Shown: positions 1-9,142, counted from the first letter of the stretch. The stretch is DNA of 64,000 bases from Aeromicrobium sp. Leaf245 (GCF_942548115.1 NZ_OW824151.1:868001-932000), one strand, 5' to 3'. A program made the numbers and translations. The notes: a model not told the origin generated them from the letters alone.

Positions 1-150
1 GAGCACGTGGCGCACGACGACGGCCGAGGGAAGGTCGAACTGGAGGCCCACGGTGACGGCCTCCATGGCCACCTCGTCGACGCCGGTCACGAGCACGGCT
101 GGGGTGGTGCGCGAGAGGACGCGCCGGCGTCCGCGGCCGACGGGGCTCAT
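1..150 (-). CDS. CobW/MRF-type GTPase, N-terminal fragment (runs off the window)
   Basis: Reading the minus strand from the ATG at 150 gives about 50 residues, starting [16 protein letters not shown] and continuing [16 protein letters not shown], before the window edge. The ATG overlaps the TGA of the L31 gene (ATGA), so the two genes are translationally coupled. A short basic start, a hydrophobic strand and a position directly behind a zinc-free L31 gene fit the CobW/COG0523 GTPases of actinobacteria. These include MRF, which recruits a hibernation factor to zinc-free ribosomes. The Walker motifs lie outside the window, so the call rests on context and the first strand only. Confidence 0.6.
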   Translation of the reverse strand, partial: MSPVGRGRRRVLSRTTPAVLVTGVDEVAMEAVTVGLQFDLPSAVVVRHVL

Positions 151-446
151 GCGTCGACCTGCCCGTAGCGGCGACGGAAGCGCTCGACCCGTCCCTCGGT
201 GTCGACCACGCGGCCGCGGCCGGTCCAGAACGGGTGGCTGGCGCTGGAGACCTCGACGTCGACCACGGGCAGGGTGCGGCCGTCGACGTCGACCGTCTTG
301 GCAGGGGTGCCGGGCCCTGGGCGGCCGTTTGCGCCGTGGTCGGCAGGGAGGCGCTCGGGCAGCGTCGAGCGGGTCACGAGCAGGAGGTCGCCCGAGCGGT
401 CGCGGAAGGCGACCTCGTCGTAGCGGGGGTGCTGGTTCTTCTTCAC
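147..446 (-). CDS. rpmE2: 50S ribosomal protein L31 type B (zinc-free)
   Basis: This 99-residue protein starts [19 protein letters not shown] and contains the L31 signature around [29 protein letters not shown]. It has no cysteine, so it is the type B form that replaces zinc-binding L31 in zinc shortage. It is divergent from rpmB2, and the shared intergenic region carries a Zur-type palindrome 20 bp upstream of its start. It is coupled to the following CobW-type gene by an ATGA overlap. Identity is firm from family features. Confidence 0.93.
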   Translation of the reverse strand: MKKNQHPRYDEVAFRDRSGDLLLVTRSTLPERLPADHGANGRPGPGTPAKTVDVDGRTLPVVDVEVSSASHPFWTGRGRVVDTEGRVERFRRRYGQVDA

Positions 447-466
447 GTCACGTCTCCGGTAGGCTG

Positions 467-483
467 ATGAGAACGATTGTCAT
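467..483. promoter_or_regulatory. Zur operator between two zinc-starvation transcription units
   Basis: The 17-mer ATGAGAACGATTGTCAT is a near-palindrome matching the actinobacterial Zur box type (TGA-AA-GATT-TCA). It sits in the 55-bp gap between divergent rpmE2 and rpmB2, so one bound repressor could control both directions. All four neighbouring ribosomal proteins are zinc-free paralogs, which supports Zur rather than Fur. Confidence 0.85.
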
Positions 484-501
484 TCTACACAGGAGGTCGC
501 C

Positions 502-738
502 ATGTCGCGCACCTGCCAGGTCACCGGGGCCACCCCGGGCTTCGGCCACCACGTGTCCCACTCGCACCGGCGCACCAAGCGGCGCTTCGACGTCAACGTC
601 CAGAAGAAGCGCTACTGGGCGCCGACCCTCGGCCGGCACGTCACGCTCACGCTCAGTGCCCGAGGGATCAAGACCGTCGACGTGCGCGGCATCGACGCCG
701 TGGTCGCCGACATCCTCGCTCGAGGGGAGAGGCTCTGA
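502..738 (+). CDS. rpmB2: 50S ribosomal protein L28, zinc-independent paralog
   Basis: This 78-residue L28 has the motifs [18 protein letters not shown] and [21 protein letters not shown]. It retains a single cysteine (residue 5) and no CxxC pair, so it cannot bind structural zinc as C+ L28 does. An AGGAGG ribosome-binding site lies just upstream at about 491-496. Its stop overlaps the ATG of the L33 gene, starting a tightly coupled three-gene operon (L28-L33-S14) controlled by the Zur site. The S18 paralog that often completes this operon is absent here. Confidence 0.93.
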   Translation: MSRTCQVTGATPGFGHHVSHSHRRTKRRFDVNVQKKRYWAPTLGRHVTLTLSARGIKTVDVRGIDAVVADILARGERL

Positions 739-920
739 TGGCGGGATCGTCGAGGGGGCGGGGCAACGACGTCCGGCCCATCGTGAAGCTGCGATCCACG
801 GCGGGCACGGGCACCACCTACGTCACGCGCAAGAACCGTCGCAACGACCCCGACCGGCTCGTGCTGAGCAAGTACGACCCGAGGATCCGCAGGCACGTCG
901 AGTTCAAGGAGGAGCGCTGA
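738..920 (+). CDS. rpmG2: 50S ribosomal protein L33, zinc-independent paralog
   Basis: This 60-residue L33 starts [20 protein letters not shown] and carries [18 protein letters not shown] and [16 protein letters not shown], the typical L33 core. There are no cysteines, so it is the C-minus form. The ATG at 738 overlaps the L28 stop (TGATG). A longer reading in the same frame beginning at 477 has no support and would cover the L28 start. Its stop overlaps the S14 start. Confidence 0.93.
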   Translation: MAGSSRGRGNDVRPIVKLRSTAGTGTTYVTRKNRRNDPDRLVLSKYDPRIRRHVEFKEER

Positions 921-1225
921 TGGCCAAGCGCAGCAAGATCGTCGCCAACGAGCGCCGCAAGGAGGTCGTCGAGCGCTACCGGGAACGACGTGACGCCCTG
1001 CGCGCCGCGTCCCGGGACACGTCGCTGTCCATGGCCGAGCGCATGGAGGCCTCGCGTGCCCTGGCCGGGCTGCCGCGTGACTCCTCCCCGTCTCGGGTGC
1101 GCAACCGCGACCAGGTCGACGGCAGGCCGCGGGGCCACCTGCGGGTCGCCGGACTCTCGCGCATCCGGTTCCGCGAGGGAGCGCACCGGGGCGAGCTGCC
1201 GGGCATCACGAAGTCGAGCTGGTAG
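920..1225 (+). CDS. rpsN2: 30S ribosomal protein S14, zinc-independent paralog
   Basis: This 101-residue S14 starts [20 protein letters not shown] and has the C-terminal signature [19 protein letters not shown]. The zinc-ribbon cysteines of short S14 are missing and the protein is the long, zinc-free form. Its ATG overlaps the L33 stop. The 3' end overlaps the convergent gpgS gene by about 20 bp, so the two 3' ends interlock. Confidence 0.94.
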   Translation: MAKRSKIVANERRKEVVERYRERRDALRAASRDTSLSMAERMEASRALAGLPRDSSPSRVRNRDQVDGRPRGHLRVAGLSRIRFREGAHRGELPGITKSSW

Positions 1226-2153
1226 CCCCGGCGCCGGGCGGAGGGAGCAGGCGCGTCTCCACCCGCTCGGCCACCAGGGTCGCGGCGCCGTCGGCGTCAC
1301 GGCCGGGCACCCAGCGCTCGTCGACCACGACGTCGCGGTCGTCGAGGACCAGGTCGAATGCCGCGCGCACCTGGAGCGCCATCCGCCCGAGGGCGCGCAG
1401 GCCCTGGTGGTCGTGCTCGCGGCGGCCCAGGTCGGCCTGTGCCGTCGCGTCGAGGCCGTGCTTGCGCACCGCCTGCAGCAGCATGCCGACGTCGACGCCG
1501 TAGCCGCTGACCACGGGCAGGTCGACGAACGCGTCGAGGACGAACGCGCACTCCCCGGCGAGCGGCTGCACGAAGCCGGCCAGCTCGGGTGCTCGTCGCG
1601 CGATCTCGGGCCGGGCGGCCAGCTCCGTCACCCGTCCACCGCCGCCGTCGTGCGTCGGGCGGTCGTAGAAGGCCTTCACGAGCACCAGCGAGGGGTCGGT
1701 GAGCAGGGGGCCGACGAGTCGTGCCACGAAGGCGGGGTCGAAGCCGCGCACGTCGGCGTCGAGGAAGACGCCGACGTCGCTCGTCAGGTGGGCCATGCCG
1801 GTGCGCATGGCCGATCCCTTGCCACCGTCGAACGCGGGATCGGGGTCCTCGGCGGTCACGACGACGGCTCCGGCCTCGCGTGCCGCGGCGGCGGTGTCGT
1901 CGCTGGAGCGGGAGTCGACCACGACCACCTCGTCGACCAGCGGCACGAGGTCGCACCAGGCGGTGCGGACGCGTCGCACGATCTCGCCGATCGTCGTGGC
2001 CTCGTCGCGGGCGGGCAGCACCACGCCGACGCGGCGTCCACGCTTGGCCGCCACCAGGTCGCCGAGCGGGGCGGACGCGGCGTGGGTGTGGGTGGCGAAC
2101 CAGGGCTGCAGGTCAGGCAAGGCCGCGCACCGCCCTGGTCGGCGGTCGCTCAC
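1206..2153 (-). CDS. gpgS: Glucosyl-3-phosphoglycerate synthase
   Basis: This is a GT-A glycosyltransferase (GT81-like) that makes glucosyl-3-phosphoglycerate, the first step to methylglucose lipopolysaccharides or glucosylglycerate. The nucleotide-binding N-terminal part ([20 protein letters not shown]), the metal-binding DADVRGFDP acidic motif and [11 protein letters not shown] are visible. It follows folP2 on the same strand, the order known for the mycobacterial folP2-gpgS pair. The GTG at 2153 would overlap folP2 by 41 bp. A TTG about 36 bp further in, overlapping the folP2 stop by only a few bases, is an alternative start, so the N-terminus is uncertain. Confidence 0.9.
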   Translation of the reverse strand: MSDRRPGRCAALPDLQPWFATHTHAASAPLGDLVAAKRGRRVGVVLPARDEATTIGEIVRRVRTAWCDLVPLVDEVVVVDSRSSDDTAAAAREAGAVVVTAEDPDPAFDGGKGSAMRTGMAHLTSDVGVFLDADVRGFDPAFVARLVGPLLTDPSLVLVKAFYDRPTHDGGGGRVTELAARPEIARRAPELAGFVQPLAGECAFVLDAFVDLPVVSGYGVDVGMLLQAVRKHGLDATAQADLGRREHDHQGLRALGRMALQVRAAFDLVLDDRDVVVDERWVPGRDADGAATLVAERVETRLLPPPGAGATSSTS

Positions 2154-2979
2154 CGCGCAGGGTGGCCGTCATCTCCAGCACGCGCCGGGTGGCCGTCACG
2201 TCGTGGGTGCGGAACATGGCGCACCCGGCGGCAGCGGTGAGGGCCGTGGCCGCGAGGGTGCCCTCCAGCCTGTCGTCGGGACCGAGGCCGAGCGTCTCGC
2301 CCACGAAGTCCTTGCGGGACAGGGCCATGAGGACCGGCCAGCCGGTGGCGACGAGAGTGTCGGCGCGGCGCACCAGCTCGAGGCTGTGGAACGTGTTCTT
2401 GCCGAAGTCGTGGGTGGGGTCCACCAGCACGCCCTCACGTGGCACGCCGGCCTCGACCGCGGCCTTCGCCGCCCGGGTGGTCGTGGCGACGACGTCGGCC
2501 ACGACGTCGTCGTAGCGGACGCGGTGGGGGCGGGTGCGGGGGAGCGCCCCGCCGGTGTGGGAGCAGACGTAGCCGAGACCGTGTCGAGCGGCCACGGCCA
2601 CGACGTCGGGGTCGTGCCCGGCCCACGTGTCGTTGAGCAGGTCGGCGCCGGCTGCGGCGGCGGCGTCGGCCACCTCGGCGCGCCACGTGTCGATGCTGAT
2701 GACGACGTGGGGCGCGGCCTCGCGCACCGCCTCGATGAACGGGATGGTGCGCCGCACCTCCTCGGCGGCGTCGACCGCGTCGCCCGGGCCGGCCTTCACG
2801 CCGCCGATGTCGACGACGTCGGCGCCGTCGTCGACCGCGCGCCGGACGGCGTCGAGCGCGACGGCGGGGTCGTACGTGGCGCCGCGGTCGTAGAAGGAGT
2901 CGGGCGTGCGGTTGACGATCGCCATCACGAGGGCCCGGTCCTGGACGACGCGGCGTCCGCGGAAGGTCAGGTCGGCCAC
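2113..2979 (-). CDS. folP2: Dihydropteroate synthase homolog FolP2
   Basis: This 288-residue TIM-barrel protein of the pterin-binding family carries NRTPDSFYDRGATY, GGVKAGPGD, SIDTWRAEVADAA, HDFGKNTFHSLELV and a C-terminus [10 protein letters not shown]. The NRTPDSFYDRG form and the RGLA tail match the actinobacterial FolP2 branch rather than FolP1. Known FolP2 proteins have weak or no dihydropteroate synthase activity, so its true substrate is open. The start is GTG at 2979. It lies 37 bp behind the MerR-B12 gene and overlaps gpgS, suggesting one operon. Confidence 0.9.
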   Translation of the reverse strand: MADLTFRGRRVVQDRALVMAIVNRTPDSFYDRGATYDPAVALDAVRRAVDDGADVVDIGGVKAGPGDAVDAAEEVRRTIPFIEAVREAAPHVVISIDTWRAEVADAAAAAGADLLNDTWAGHDPDVVAVAARHGLGYVCSHTGGALPRTRPHRVRYDDVVADVVATTTRAAKAAVEAGVPREGVLVDPTHDFGKNTFHSLELVRRADTLVATGWPVLMALSRKDFVGETLGLGPDDRLEGTLAATALTAAAGCAMFRTHDVTATRRVLEMTATLRGERPPTRAVRGLA

Positions 2980-3016
2980 GTCGTCAATCGTGTCAGAACG
3001 GTGGGAGGGGCGCCGG

Positions 3017-3913
3017 TCACGCGTCGACGGGGTGCAGGGCGATGGCGTTCTTCACGGCCGCGACGGCCTCGGCCAGGTCGGTCGCGACCTGGAGGCTGTC
3101 GACGCTCCACCCCGGCCCGCCGAGGATCAGCTCGGACTGGTCGCCGGCGGCGTCGACGACCGACGACAGGGCGCCCGCGTCGAAGTGCACGATCGAGGCC
3201 CAGAGGAAGACGGCCGCGGGTCGGAGGCGCAGGGTCATGGCCGAGATGGCGCTGAACGGCGTGCGCTGGCCGAGCATGTGGCAGCCGACGCCTTCCTCGG
3301 CGAGGGCGCACTGCAGGGCGAGCAGGGGCAGGACGTGGTGCTCGTCCTCGGCGCAGGCCAGCAGAACGGGGCGGTGGTCCTGGTGCCGAAGGCGTCGGGC
3401 GGCGAAGCGGGCCCGCAGGGCGGTGTGCAGCGCGTCGCTGACGAGGTGCTCGCCGTCGACGCCGATGTTGCCCTGGTACCACTCGTCACCGATGCGTCGC
3501 ATGCTCGGCGCGATGTGGTCGCTCCACGCGTGGAGGGTGCCGAGATCCTCCAGCTTGCGCGTGAACAGCGTGCGCAAGCCCTCGGCGTCGTACGCCCGGG
3601 TGGCGGCCACGATGGCGTCACCGAAGTCGGCGGCGTCGCCGTCGACCTCGACGGGGTCGCCACTGAGTGCGGCGCGCGCCGCGGCCGCGGGCCCGAGGCC
3701 ACTGCTGATGAGCAGGTTCATGCGCTCGAGCCGCTCGACGTCGGTGGCGTCGTAGCGGCGGTGGCCACCACTGCTGCGGGCGGTGGGGCCGAGCTCGTAC
3801 CGGCGCTCCCACGTGCGCAACGTGGAGGCGGGCACCCCGAGACGAGCCGCGACCTCACCGACGGACAGGAGGATCTCCTGCCGCTGCGCGGTGCTCGGAT
3901 CGGGCGGTGTCAT
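3017..3913 (-). CDS. MerR-family regulator with CarH-type cobalamin photoreceptor domain
   Basis: This 298-residue protein has a MerR winged HTH at about residues 15-80 (LSVGEVAARLGVPASTLRTW, then RRY). A helical cap and a Rossmann-like B12-binding domain run from about 100 to the end. The cap carries the W-x9-EH motif (W145, E155, H156) that shields adenosylcobalamin in light-sensing CarH/LitR. D190-E191-H192 resembles the lower-ligand D/ExH motif, although the usual glycine two residues on is replaced by leucine. It is divergent from a whiB gene with palindromes in its own promoter, suggesting autoregulation. Likely role: light- or B12-dependent repressor. Confidence 0.85.
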   Translation of the reverse strand: MTPPDPSTAQRQEILLSVGEVAARLGVPASTLRTWERRYELGPTARSSGGHRRYDATDVERLERMNLLISSGLGPAAAARAALSGDPVEVDGDAADFGDAIVAATRAYDAEGLRTLFTRKLEDLGTLHAWSDHIAPSMRRIGDEWYQGNIGVDGEHLVSDALHTALRARFAARRLRHQDHRPVLLACAEDEHHVLPLLALQCALAEEGVGCHMLGQRTPFSAISAMTLRLRPAAVFLWASIVHFDAGALSSVVDAAGDQSELILGGPGWSVDSLQVATDLAEAVAAVKNAIALHPVDA

Positions 3914-3919
3914 GCCTCA

Positions 3920-3978
3920 ACTATAGAACTTGTTCACCCGCTTGCCAACCTGAACAAGTTCGGGGTACGTTCTGAACA
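3920..3978. promoter_or_regulatory. Divergent promoter with paired operators for the MerR-B12 regulator and whiB
   Basis: On the minus strand a near-consensus promoter is visible: TTGGCA (3943-3948), a 17-bp spacer, then TATAGT (3920-3925). GAACTTGTTCA (3926-3936) lies inside that spacer and its exact inverted copy TGAACAAGTTC lies at 3951-3961. A partial third copy, TGAACA, is at 3973-3978. On the plus strand TTGCCA (3942-3947) with TACGTT (3966-3971) could serve whiB. Binding at these sites would block both directions. Confidence 0.75.
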
Positions 3979-4029
3979 ACCCCGAGATCGACCCCCGATC
4001 TCACTCTCCATGCAGCGAAGGAGCCCATC

Positions 4030-4320
4030 ATGGCGAACCTCAAGAACCTGCCGCTTCCGCTGCAGGAGGTCTACGAGTGGCAGTACCAGGGCGCGTGCCA
4101 GGGCCTGGAGTCGGCGCGGTTCTTCTCGCCCGACGCCGAGCGCGGCTCGCGACGTCGCGACCGTGAGGCCGCCGCCAAGGCGGTCTGCGGCACCTGCCCC
4201 GTGATCACCGAGTGCCGCGAGCACGCCCTCGCCGCGCGTGAGCCCTACGGCGTGTGGGGCGGACTGACCGAGCACGAGCGCACCGCGATCCTGCAGCGCT
4301 CCGCCGACGTCCCAGCCTGA
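4030..4320 (+). CDS. WhiB-family iron-sulfur transcription factor (WhiB3/WhiD-like)
   Basis: This 96-residue Wbl protein has the four Fe-S cysteines C23, C53, C56 and C62 and the GVWGG turn at 74-78 followed by LTEHER. The leader LPLPLQEVYEWQYQGAC and the REPYGVWGG stretch resemble WhiB3/WhiD more than WhiB1 or WhiB2. These 4Fe-4S proteins sense redox or NO and bind sigma factor region 4. It is divergent from a B12-photoreceptor regulator, so light or B12 status may feed into its expression. A terminator follows. Confidence 0.9.
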   Translation: MANLKNLPLPLQEVYEWQYQGACQGLESARFFSPDAERGSRRRDREAAAKAVCGTCPVITECREHALAAREPYGVWGGLTEHERTAILQRSADVPA

Positions 4321-4381
4321 CGACGTAGCCTGACGATCCGGCCTGGCCGACGGGCCGGCGCGACGGGCCCGCGAAGGCGAT

Positions 4382-4423
4382 CGACCGCACAGCCCCGACC
4401 GCACAGTCCCGACCGCACAGCAC
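4382..4423. repeat. Three tandem 14-bp repeats downstream of whiB
   Basis: CGACCGCACAG occurs at 4382, 4396 and 4410 with an exact 14-bp period and 3-bp variable linkers (CCC, TCC, CAC). It lies between the whiB stop and its terminator. No function is evident. Confidence 0.7.
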
Positions 4424-4432
4424 AGCACTGAC

Positions 4433-4461
4433 GAGCCAACCCCGACCTGCGGGGTTGGCTC
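4433..4461 (+). terminator. Intrinsic terminator hairpin after whiB
   Basis: Perfect 11-bp stem GAGCCAACCCC / GGGGTTGGCTC around the 7-nt loop GACCTGC, followed by TTCGGCTT. It separates whiB from the convergent permease gene and could work in both directions. Confidence 0.85.
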
Positions 4462-4502
4462 TTCGGCTTCCACGGACCAGGTGCGGCAGGCTCGCGCCGA
4501 CG

Positions 4503-5654
4503 TCAGTCCGCGTCGTCGGCGACCTTGCCCTCGGCCAGCAGTGCCGCGGCGTGGGAGTCCTCGGGCGGAGCCTCGGGGTCCACGCCGTCGTCGATCTGCT
4601 CGTTGATGTAGCGCAGCAGCACGGCGGTGGCCGCCGCGACCGGCACGGCCAGGAACGCGCCCGTGACCCCGAACAGGGTGCCGCCGGCGGTGACCGACAG
4701 CAGCACGACCCCGGCGTGGAGGTTCATGGTCTTGCCCTGCAGCCACGGCGACAGGACGTTGCCCTCGAGCTGCTGGACGGCCAGCACGATGAGTGCGGCG
4801 ATCACGGCGGCCTTGAAGTCGTTCGTCACCAGCGTCACGAGCACCGCGAGGATGCCGCTGACGAACGCGCCGACGATCGGGATGTAGCCGCCGAAGAACG
4901 TGATGACCGCGAGGGGGATCGCGAGCGGCACGCCCAGGATCGTCAGACCGATGCCGATGATGACGGCGTCGATGAAGGACACCAGGGTCTGGGTGCGGAT
5001 GAACCCGCCCAGGGTGTTCCAGGTGCGGCCGAGCAGCTCGGTCGCGTGCTCGCCGGCCCGGCGGCCGCCCAGCGTGGCCAGCCACGGGAGGAAGCGGTGG
5101 CCGTCCTTGACGAAGAAGAACGTGAGCATCAGGACCAGCACCAGGTTGATGACGGCGTTCGTCGCGGCGCTCAACGTCGAGAAGATGCCCGAGCTGATGG
5201 CCGCGGCGCTCTCCTGCAGCTTGTCCTGCACGGCGCTGATGGCGCGGGTGATCTGTCCGTCGGACAGCTGCAGCGGTCCGTCGGTGAGCCAGTCGCGCAC
5301 CCGCTGCAGGCCGTCGGAGGCCTGCGAGGCGATGGCCGGCGCCTGACCTGCGACCTGGGGCGTGAGCACCGCGATCGCACCGACGATCGCCGCGATGAAG
5401 CCGATCATGACGAGGGCCGCGGCCAGGCTGCTCGGCACCTTGTGCCGACGCAGCCAGGTGACCGGGGGCGCCAGGACGGTGGCCACGAGCAGGGCCAGCG
5501 ACAGCGGGAAGAACACCATCCAGAGGTGCCCGACGATCCAGCCGAGCACGTACACGGCGGCGGCCAGCACCACGAGGCGCAGCCCCCACCGCTGGAGGAC
5601 GGCGAACGCCTGGTCGATGACCACGGCGCGATCGCGGACGGTCGGAGTGCTCAT
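4503..5654 (-). CDS. AI-2E family transporter (PerM-type permease)
   Basis: This 383-residue integral membrane protein has about eight hydrophobic segments. It shows the AI-2E/PerM pattern: two N-terminal helices, a long amphipathic stretch (about 95-150), then [15 protein letters not shown] and the C-terminal block [15 protein letters not shown] and [16 protein letters not shown]. The family exports or exchanges small solutes and the substrate cannot be predicted. The ATG at 5654 overlaps the ung stop (ATGA). Upstream in-frame codons up to 6242 belong to a shadow reading across ung. Confidence 0.88.
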   Translation of the reverse strand: MSTPTVRDRAVVIDQAFAVLQRWGLRLVVLAAAVYVLGWIVGHLWMVFFPLSLALLVATVLAPPVTWLRRHKVPSSLAAALVMIGFIAAIVGAIAVLTPQVAGQAPAIASQASDGLQRVRDWLTDGPLQLSDGQITRAISAVQDKLQESAAAISSGIFSTLSAATNAVINLVLVLMLTFFFVKDGHRFLPWLATLGGRRAGEHATELLGRTWNTLGGFIRTQTLVSFIDAVIIGIGLTILGVPLAIPLAVITFFGGYIPIVGAFVSGILAVLVTLVTNDFKAAVIAALIVLAVQQLEGNVLSPWLQGKTMNLHAGVVLLSVTAGGTLFGVTGAFLAVPVAAATAVLLRYINEQIDDGVDPEAPPEDSHAAALLAEGKVADDAD

Positions 5655-6361
5655 CCTTGCAGCGTAGGCGCCGCGGTCGGTGGGATCGGCGGGACCCGCC
5701 AGTCGACGGGTGCGCTGCCCAGCTCGAGGAGGTGCGCGTCGACGCGGCTGAACGGCCGCGAGCCGAAGAACCCCCTCGATGCGGAGAGCGGGCTGGGGTG
5801 GGCACTCGCGACCGCGGGAGTGTCGCCCAGCAGGGGCTGCAGCTTCTGGGCGTCCCGCCCCCAGAGCACCGCGACGAGCGGCCGGTCGCGGGCCACGAGG
5901 GCCCGGATCGCCTGCTCCGTGACGCGCTCCCAGCCCATCCCGCGGTGGCTGGCCGGGGCGCCGGCCCCCACCGTCAGCACCCGGTTGAGCAGCAGGACTC
6001 CCTGCTCCGACCACGCCGTCAGGTCCCCGTGGGGCGCGCGGGGGATGCCCAGGTCGGCCTCGAGCTCGGTGTAGATGTTGGCGAGGCTGCGGGGAAGGGG
6101 GCGCACGTCGGGGTGGACCGAGAACGACAGACCCATGGCGTGACCGGGCGTCGGGTACGGGTCCTGGCCGGCGACGAGCACCTTCACGTCGGCGAGCGGT
6201 TCCCGGAACGCCCGCAGGATCGCGTCGCCGTGGGGCAGCCACGGTCGGCCGGCCTCGGTCTCGGCCCGCAGGAGCTCGCCCATCCGGGTCACGTCGTCGG
6301 CGACCGGCGCCAGGGCCTCGGCCCAGTCGGGTGCGACGAGCTCGTGCAACGACTTCGGCAT
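5651..6361 (-). CDS. ung: Uracil-DNA glycosylase (family 1)
   Basis: This 236-residue enzyme removes uracil from DNA in base excision repair. Motif A GQDPYP (D67 activates water) and motif [15 protein letters not shown] (H188) are both intact, with LLLNRVLTV and AVLWGRDAQ between. Length and motif order are normal for the family. It is coupled to the downstream permease gene and divergent from an MFS gene. Confidence 0.96.
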   Translation of the reverse strand: MPKSLHELVAPDWAEALAPVADDVTRMGELLRAETEAGRPWLPHGDAILRAFREPLADVKVLVAGQDPYPTPGHAMGLSFSVHPDVRPLPRSLANIYTELEADLGIPRAPHGDLTAWSEQGVLLLNRVLTVGAGAPASHRGMGWERVTEQAIRALVARDRPLVAVLWGRDAQKLQPLLGDTPAVASAHPSPLSASRGFFGSRPFSRVDAHLLELGSAPVDWRVPPIPPTAAPTLQG

Positions 6362-6460
6362 GACCTCACCCTAGGCAGGATCGGGACGTGGTCGCCCGTC
6401 CGGCGACCTCGTGAGGGCGATGGCGTTCCGAGAACGGCGCGCCCTAGACTCTGGGGCGCA

Positions 6461-7660
6461 GTGTCAGCCATCACCGCGTACCGCACGCTGCTGCGGATCG
6501 TCGGGCCCGCCTACGTCGTCGTAGCCTTCCTCGGGCGAGTTCCGCTTGCCATGAGCCAGATGGGCACGCTGCTCCTCGTCAGCGGGGCCACGGGTCGCTA
6601 CGCGCTCGGCGGTGCGGCCGCCGGCGCCCTCGCCGTGGCGAACGCCGTCGGTGCACCGTTCTTCGGGTCGTTGGCGGACCGCATCGGTCAGCGTCCCGTC
6701 GTGCTCGCCCAGTCGTGGGCCGGAGGGGCAGGACTCGCGGCGATCGTGTGGACGACGCAGTCCGACGCGTCACCTGCCGCCATCATCGTGGTGGCGGCCC
6801 TGGCCGGGCTCGCCACGCCCCAGATCGGTCCGCTGGCCCGCGTGCGGTGGCAGCCGATCACCCGTCGCGCTCCCGACCAGCGCCGGCTCGTCGACGCGGC
6901 GTTCTCCTACGAAGGAGCGGCCGACGAGGTCTCCTTCGTGCTCGGCCCCGCCACGGTCGGGCTGCTGGCGGTCGTGGTGGCCCCGGGCGACGCGCTGCTG
7001 GTGGCTGCGGGGCTGCTCGTGGCCTTCGGGTCGTGGTTCGCACTCCACCCCACCGCCGCGCTCACCCGACCCGAACCGGGGGCCGTCCGGTCCGACGCGC
7101 CCGTGATCACCGGGGTCCTCGTCGTGCTCGCTCTCGCCCAGATGCTGATCGGCATGCTGTTCGGTGCCACGCAGACGGGGTCCACCGTGCTGGCCACCGC
7201 CGCGGGCGAGCCCGGCCAGGCCGGTCTCATCCACGCGACGCTCGGGGTCGGCAGCGCGATCGCCGGCCTCGCGATCGCCGCCCTGCCCGAGCGCATCGGC
7301 TACCCGACGCGCATGGTCGCGTCCGCGTCCGCGCTGCTCGTCCTGTCGGTGCCGCTTCTCCTGGTGCAGACCATCGGGCAGCTCGTCGCCGTGATCGCCC
7401 TGCTGGGCTTCGCGGTGGCGCCGTACATGATCAGCAACTTCGCGATGGCTGGATCCGTGGTCGAGCCCGAGCGCGTCGGCACCGCCATGACGTTGCTCGC
7501 CGGTGCCACGGGCATCGGGTACGCGCTCGGCTCGACGGTGGCGGGCCGCCTCGCCGACCTCGGCGGCCACACCCCGGCGTTCGCGGTGACCGTCACCGCC
7601 ACGGCGCTGGCCCTGGTGCTCTCCCTCGCCTTCCGCGCACGGCGCGGGTCGTCGTCCTGA
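6461..7660 (+). CDS. MFS transporter, 12 TM
   Basis: This 399-residue major facilitator has a Gly/Ala-rich TM1-TM2, the loop 2-3 motif GSLADRIGQRPVV and a related GRLADLGG near the C-terminus. The GTG at 6461 is chosen because TAGACT (6445-6450) lies 10 nt upstream, so the mRNA is probably leaderless. The reading upstream of it covers ung in antisense. Substrate unknown; drug or metabolite efflux is typical for this shape. Confidence 0.82.
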   Translation: MSAITAYRTLLRIVGPAYVVVAFLGRVPLAMSQMGTLLLVSGATGRYALGGAAAGALAVANAVGAPFFGSLADRIGQRPVVLAQSWAGGAGLAAIVWTTQSDASPAAIIVVAALAGLATPQIGPLARVRWQPITRRAPDQRRLVDAAFSYEGAADEVSFVLGPATVGLLAVVVAPGDALLVAAGLLVAFGSWFALHPTAALTRPEPGAVRSDAPVITGVLVVLALAQMLIGMLFGATQTGSTVLATAAGEPGQAGLIHATLGVGSAIAGLAIAALPERIGYPTRMVASASALLVLSVPLLLVQTIGQLVAVIALLGFAVAPYMISNFAMAGSVVEPERVGTAMTLLAGATGIGYALGSTVAGRLADLGGHTPAFAVTVTATALALVLSLAFRARRGSSS

Positions 7661-7705
7661 ATGTGCCGGGTCGGCGTTCCCTGGGGTCGGACCCCGGTCC
7701 ATGTC

Positions 7706-9142
7706 TCACCGGGTGAGGCGGTCCAGGAACGCGACGAGCAGGGCCTCGCGCAGGCGCGGGGGCGCGACGTCGAGCAGGGCGTTCACCGGCGCCATCTCCT
7801 GCGGCACGGACACCTCGCCGCTGCCGTCACCGAGGCCCGCGGTCTGCAGGAGCAGGTCGAACGTCGCGTCGTCCAGCGTGGCCGGGTCGAGGGACTCGGC
7901 CACGGCGCGCAGCTCGGCGTCGACCGTCACCGGACCGGCCGCGACCGCGTCGGCCGTCGCGGCAGCGAGGTCCTCCAGCAGCTGCGGGACCTGCGGGGCG
8001 GTGGCGGCGCACATCGTCAGGTGCAGCGTGGCCGGCTCGTCACGCCACGACATCTGCGGCTGCACGAACCAGCCGCGGGCGAGCATGCGGTCGCTCAGCG
8101 TGAACACGTCGAGCGCGTCGTCGGCGCCGACGCACAGCAGCGTCGAGTCCGGCGGCACCACCACGTGCAGGTGGTCGATGCCGCCGATGCCGTCGGCGAG
8201 CGCGCGGGTGGCGTCGATCGTCTGGCGCACGAGTCGGGCGTAGCCGTCGTCGCCGAGGTAGCGGACCACGGCCCACGCCGCCGCGAGGGGTCCACCGGAC
8301 TTGGTGGACTGCACGGTGGAGTTGAGCATCGTGTAGCCGGGCCAGTCGGCGCTCGCGTAGAACTGCGCGCGCCGGTGCGCGGGGTCGGCGAACAGCAGCA
8401 GCGAGACGCCCTTGGGCGCGTAGGCGTACTTGTGCAGGTCGACCGAGACGCTGGTGACGCCGGGGACCGCCAGGTCCCACGCCGGAGCGTCGTCGACCCA
8501 CGGCAGGACCCAGCCACCGATGCAGGCGTCCACGTGGAGCCGCAGGCCTCGCGCCGACGTCTCCGTGGCGATCTCGGGAACCGGGTCGACGACGCCGTGG
8601 GCGTACGAGGGCGCCGACACCGCCACGAGCACCACGCGCTCGCCGAGCCCGTCGATCGCCTCGACCATCGCGCCGACGTCGGCGCGACGGGTCCGCGGGT
8701 CGACGTCGACCGCCACGAGCTCCACCCCGAAGTAGTGGGCGGCCTTGTGGAACGCGGCATGGATCGTGGTGGGCACGACCATGGCCGGGCGGTCGACGGG
8801 CGAGGCGTCGCGCGCGGCCTTGACGGCGAGCAGGATCGACTCGGTGCCGCCCGACGTGACGGTGCCGACCGTCTCGGGCGGTCCGTGCAGCGCGTCGCGC
8901 GCGAAGGTCACGAGGTCGCGCTCCATGCGCAGCAGGCTCGGGAACGCGGTGGGGTCGAGCCCGTTCGTCGCTCCGTACATCGCGAGCGCCCGGCGGCCGA
9001 GCTCGTCGGCCTCGGCGATGCCCGAGTCGTAGACGTACGCCAGGGTGCGGCCGCCGTGCGTGGGCAGGTCGCCGGCGCGCAGCTCCTCGAGCTCGGCGAT
9101 GACGGCCTCGGGAGTGGGATGGCTGGGGGAAGAGTCAGGCAC
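7706..9142 (-). CDS. PLP-dependent decarboxylase / aldolase of the sphingosine-1-phosphate lyase group
   Basis: This 478-residue fold-type I PLP enzyme has TSGGTESILLAVKAARD for phosphate binding. The aspartate in HVDACIGGW contacts the pyridine nitrogen, and the Schiff-base lysine is in VSVDLHKYAYAPKGVS. The layout fits group II decarboxylases (glutamate/tyrosine/sphingosine-phosphate lyase-like). The substrate is not predictable. The GTG at 9142 overlaps the end of the upstream MFS gene by 8 bp, so the two are likely co-transcribed. A longer same-frame reading to 9580 is a shadow of that MFS gene. Confidence 0.82.
   Translation of the reverse strand: MPDSSPSHPTPEAVIAELEELRAGDLPTHGGRTLAYVYDSGIAEADELGRRALAMYGATNGLDPTAFPSLLRMERDLVTFARDALHGPPETVGTVTSGGTESILLAVKAARDASPVDRPAMVVPTTIHAAFHKAAHYFGVELVAVDVDPRTRRADVGAMVEAIDGLGERVVLVAVSAPSYAHGVVDPVPEIATETSARGLRLHVDACIGGWVLPWVDDAPAWDLAVPGVTSVSVDLHKYAYAPKGVSLLLFADPAHRRAQFYASADWPGYTMLNSTVQSTKSGGPLAAAWAVVRYLGDDGYARLVRQTIDATRALADGIGGIDHLHVVVPPDSTLLCVGADDALDVFTLSDRMLARGWFVQPQMSWRDEPATLHLTMCAATAPQVPQLLEDLAAATADAVAAGPVTVDAELRAVAESLDPATLDDATFDLLLQTAGLGDGSGEVSVPQEMAPVNALLDVAPPRLREALLVAFLDRLTR

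Noticed and set aside
53..1225. 390-residue plus-strand reading across the ribosomal protein operon
   Set aside because: Only its last 101 codons (S14) are real; the rest is out of frame with L31, L28 and L33.
8040..8760. Overlapping minus-strand readings inside the PLP decarboxylase gene
   Set aside because: Arg/Pro/Ala-rich products without start signals, shadows of the 478-residue gene.
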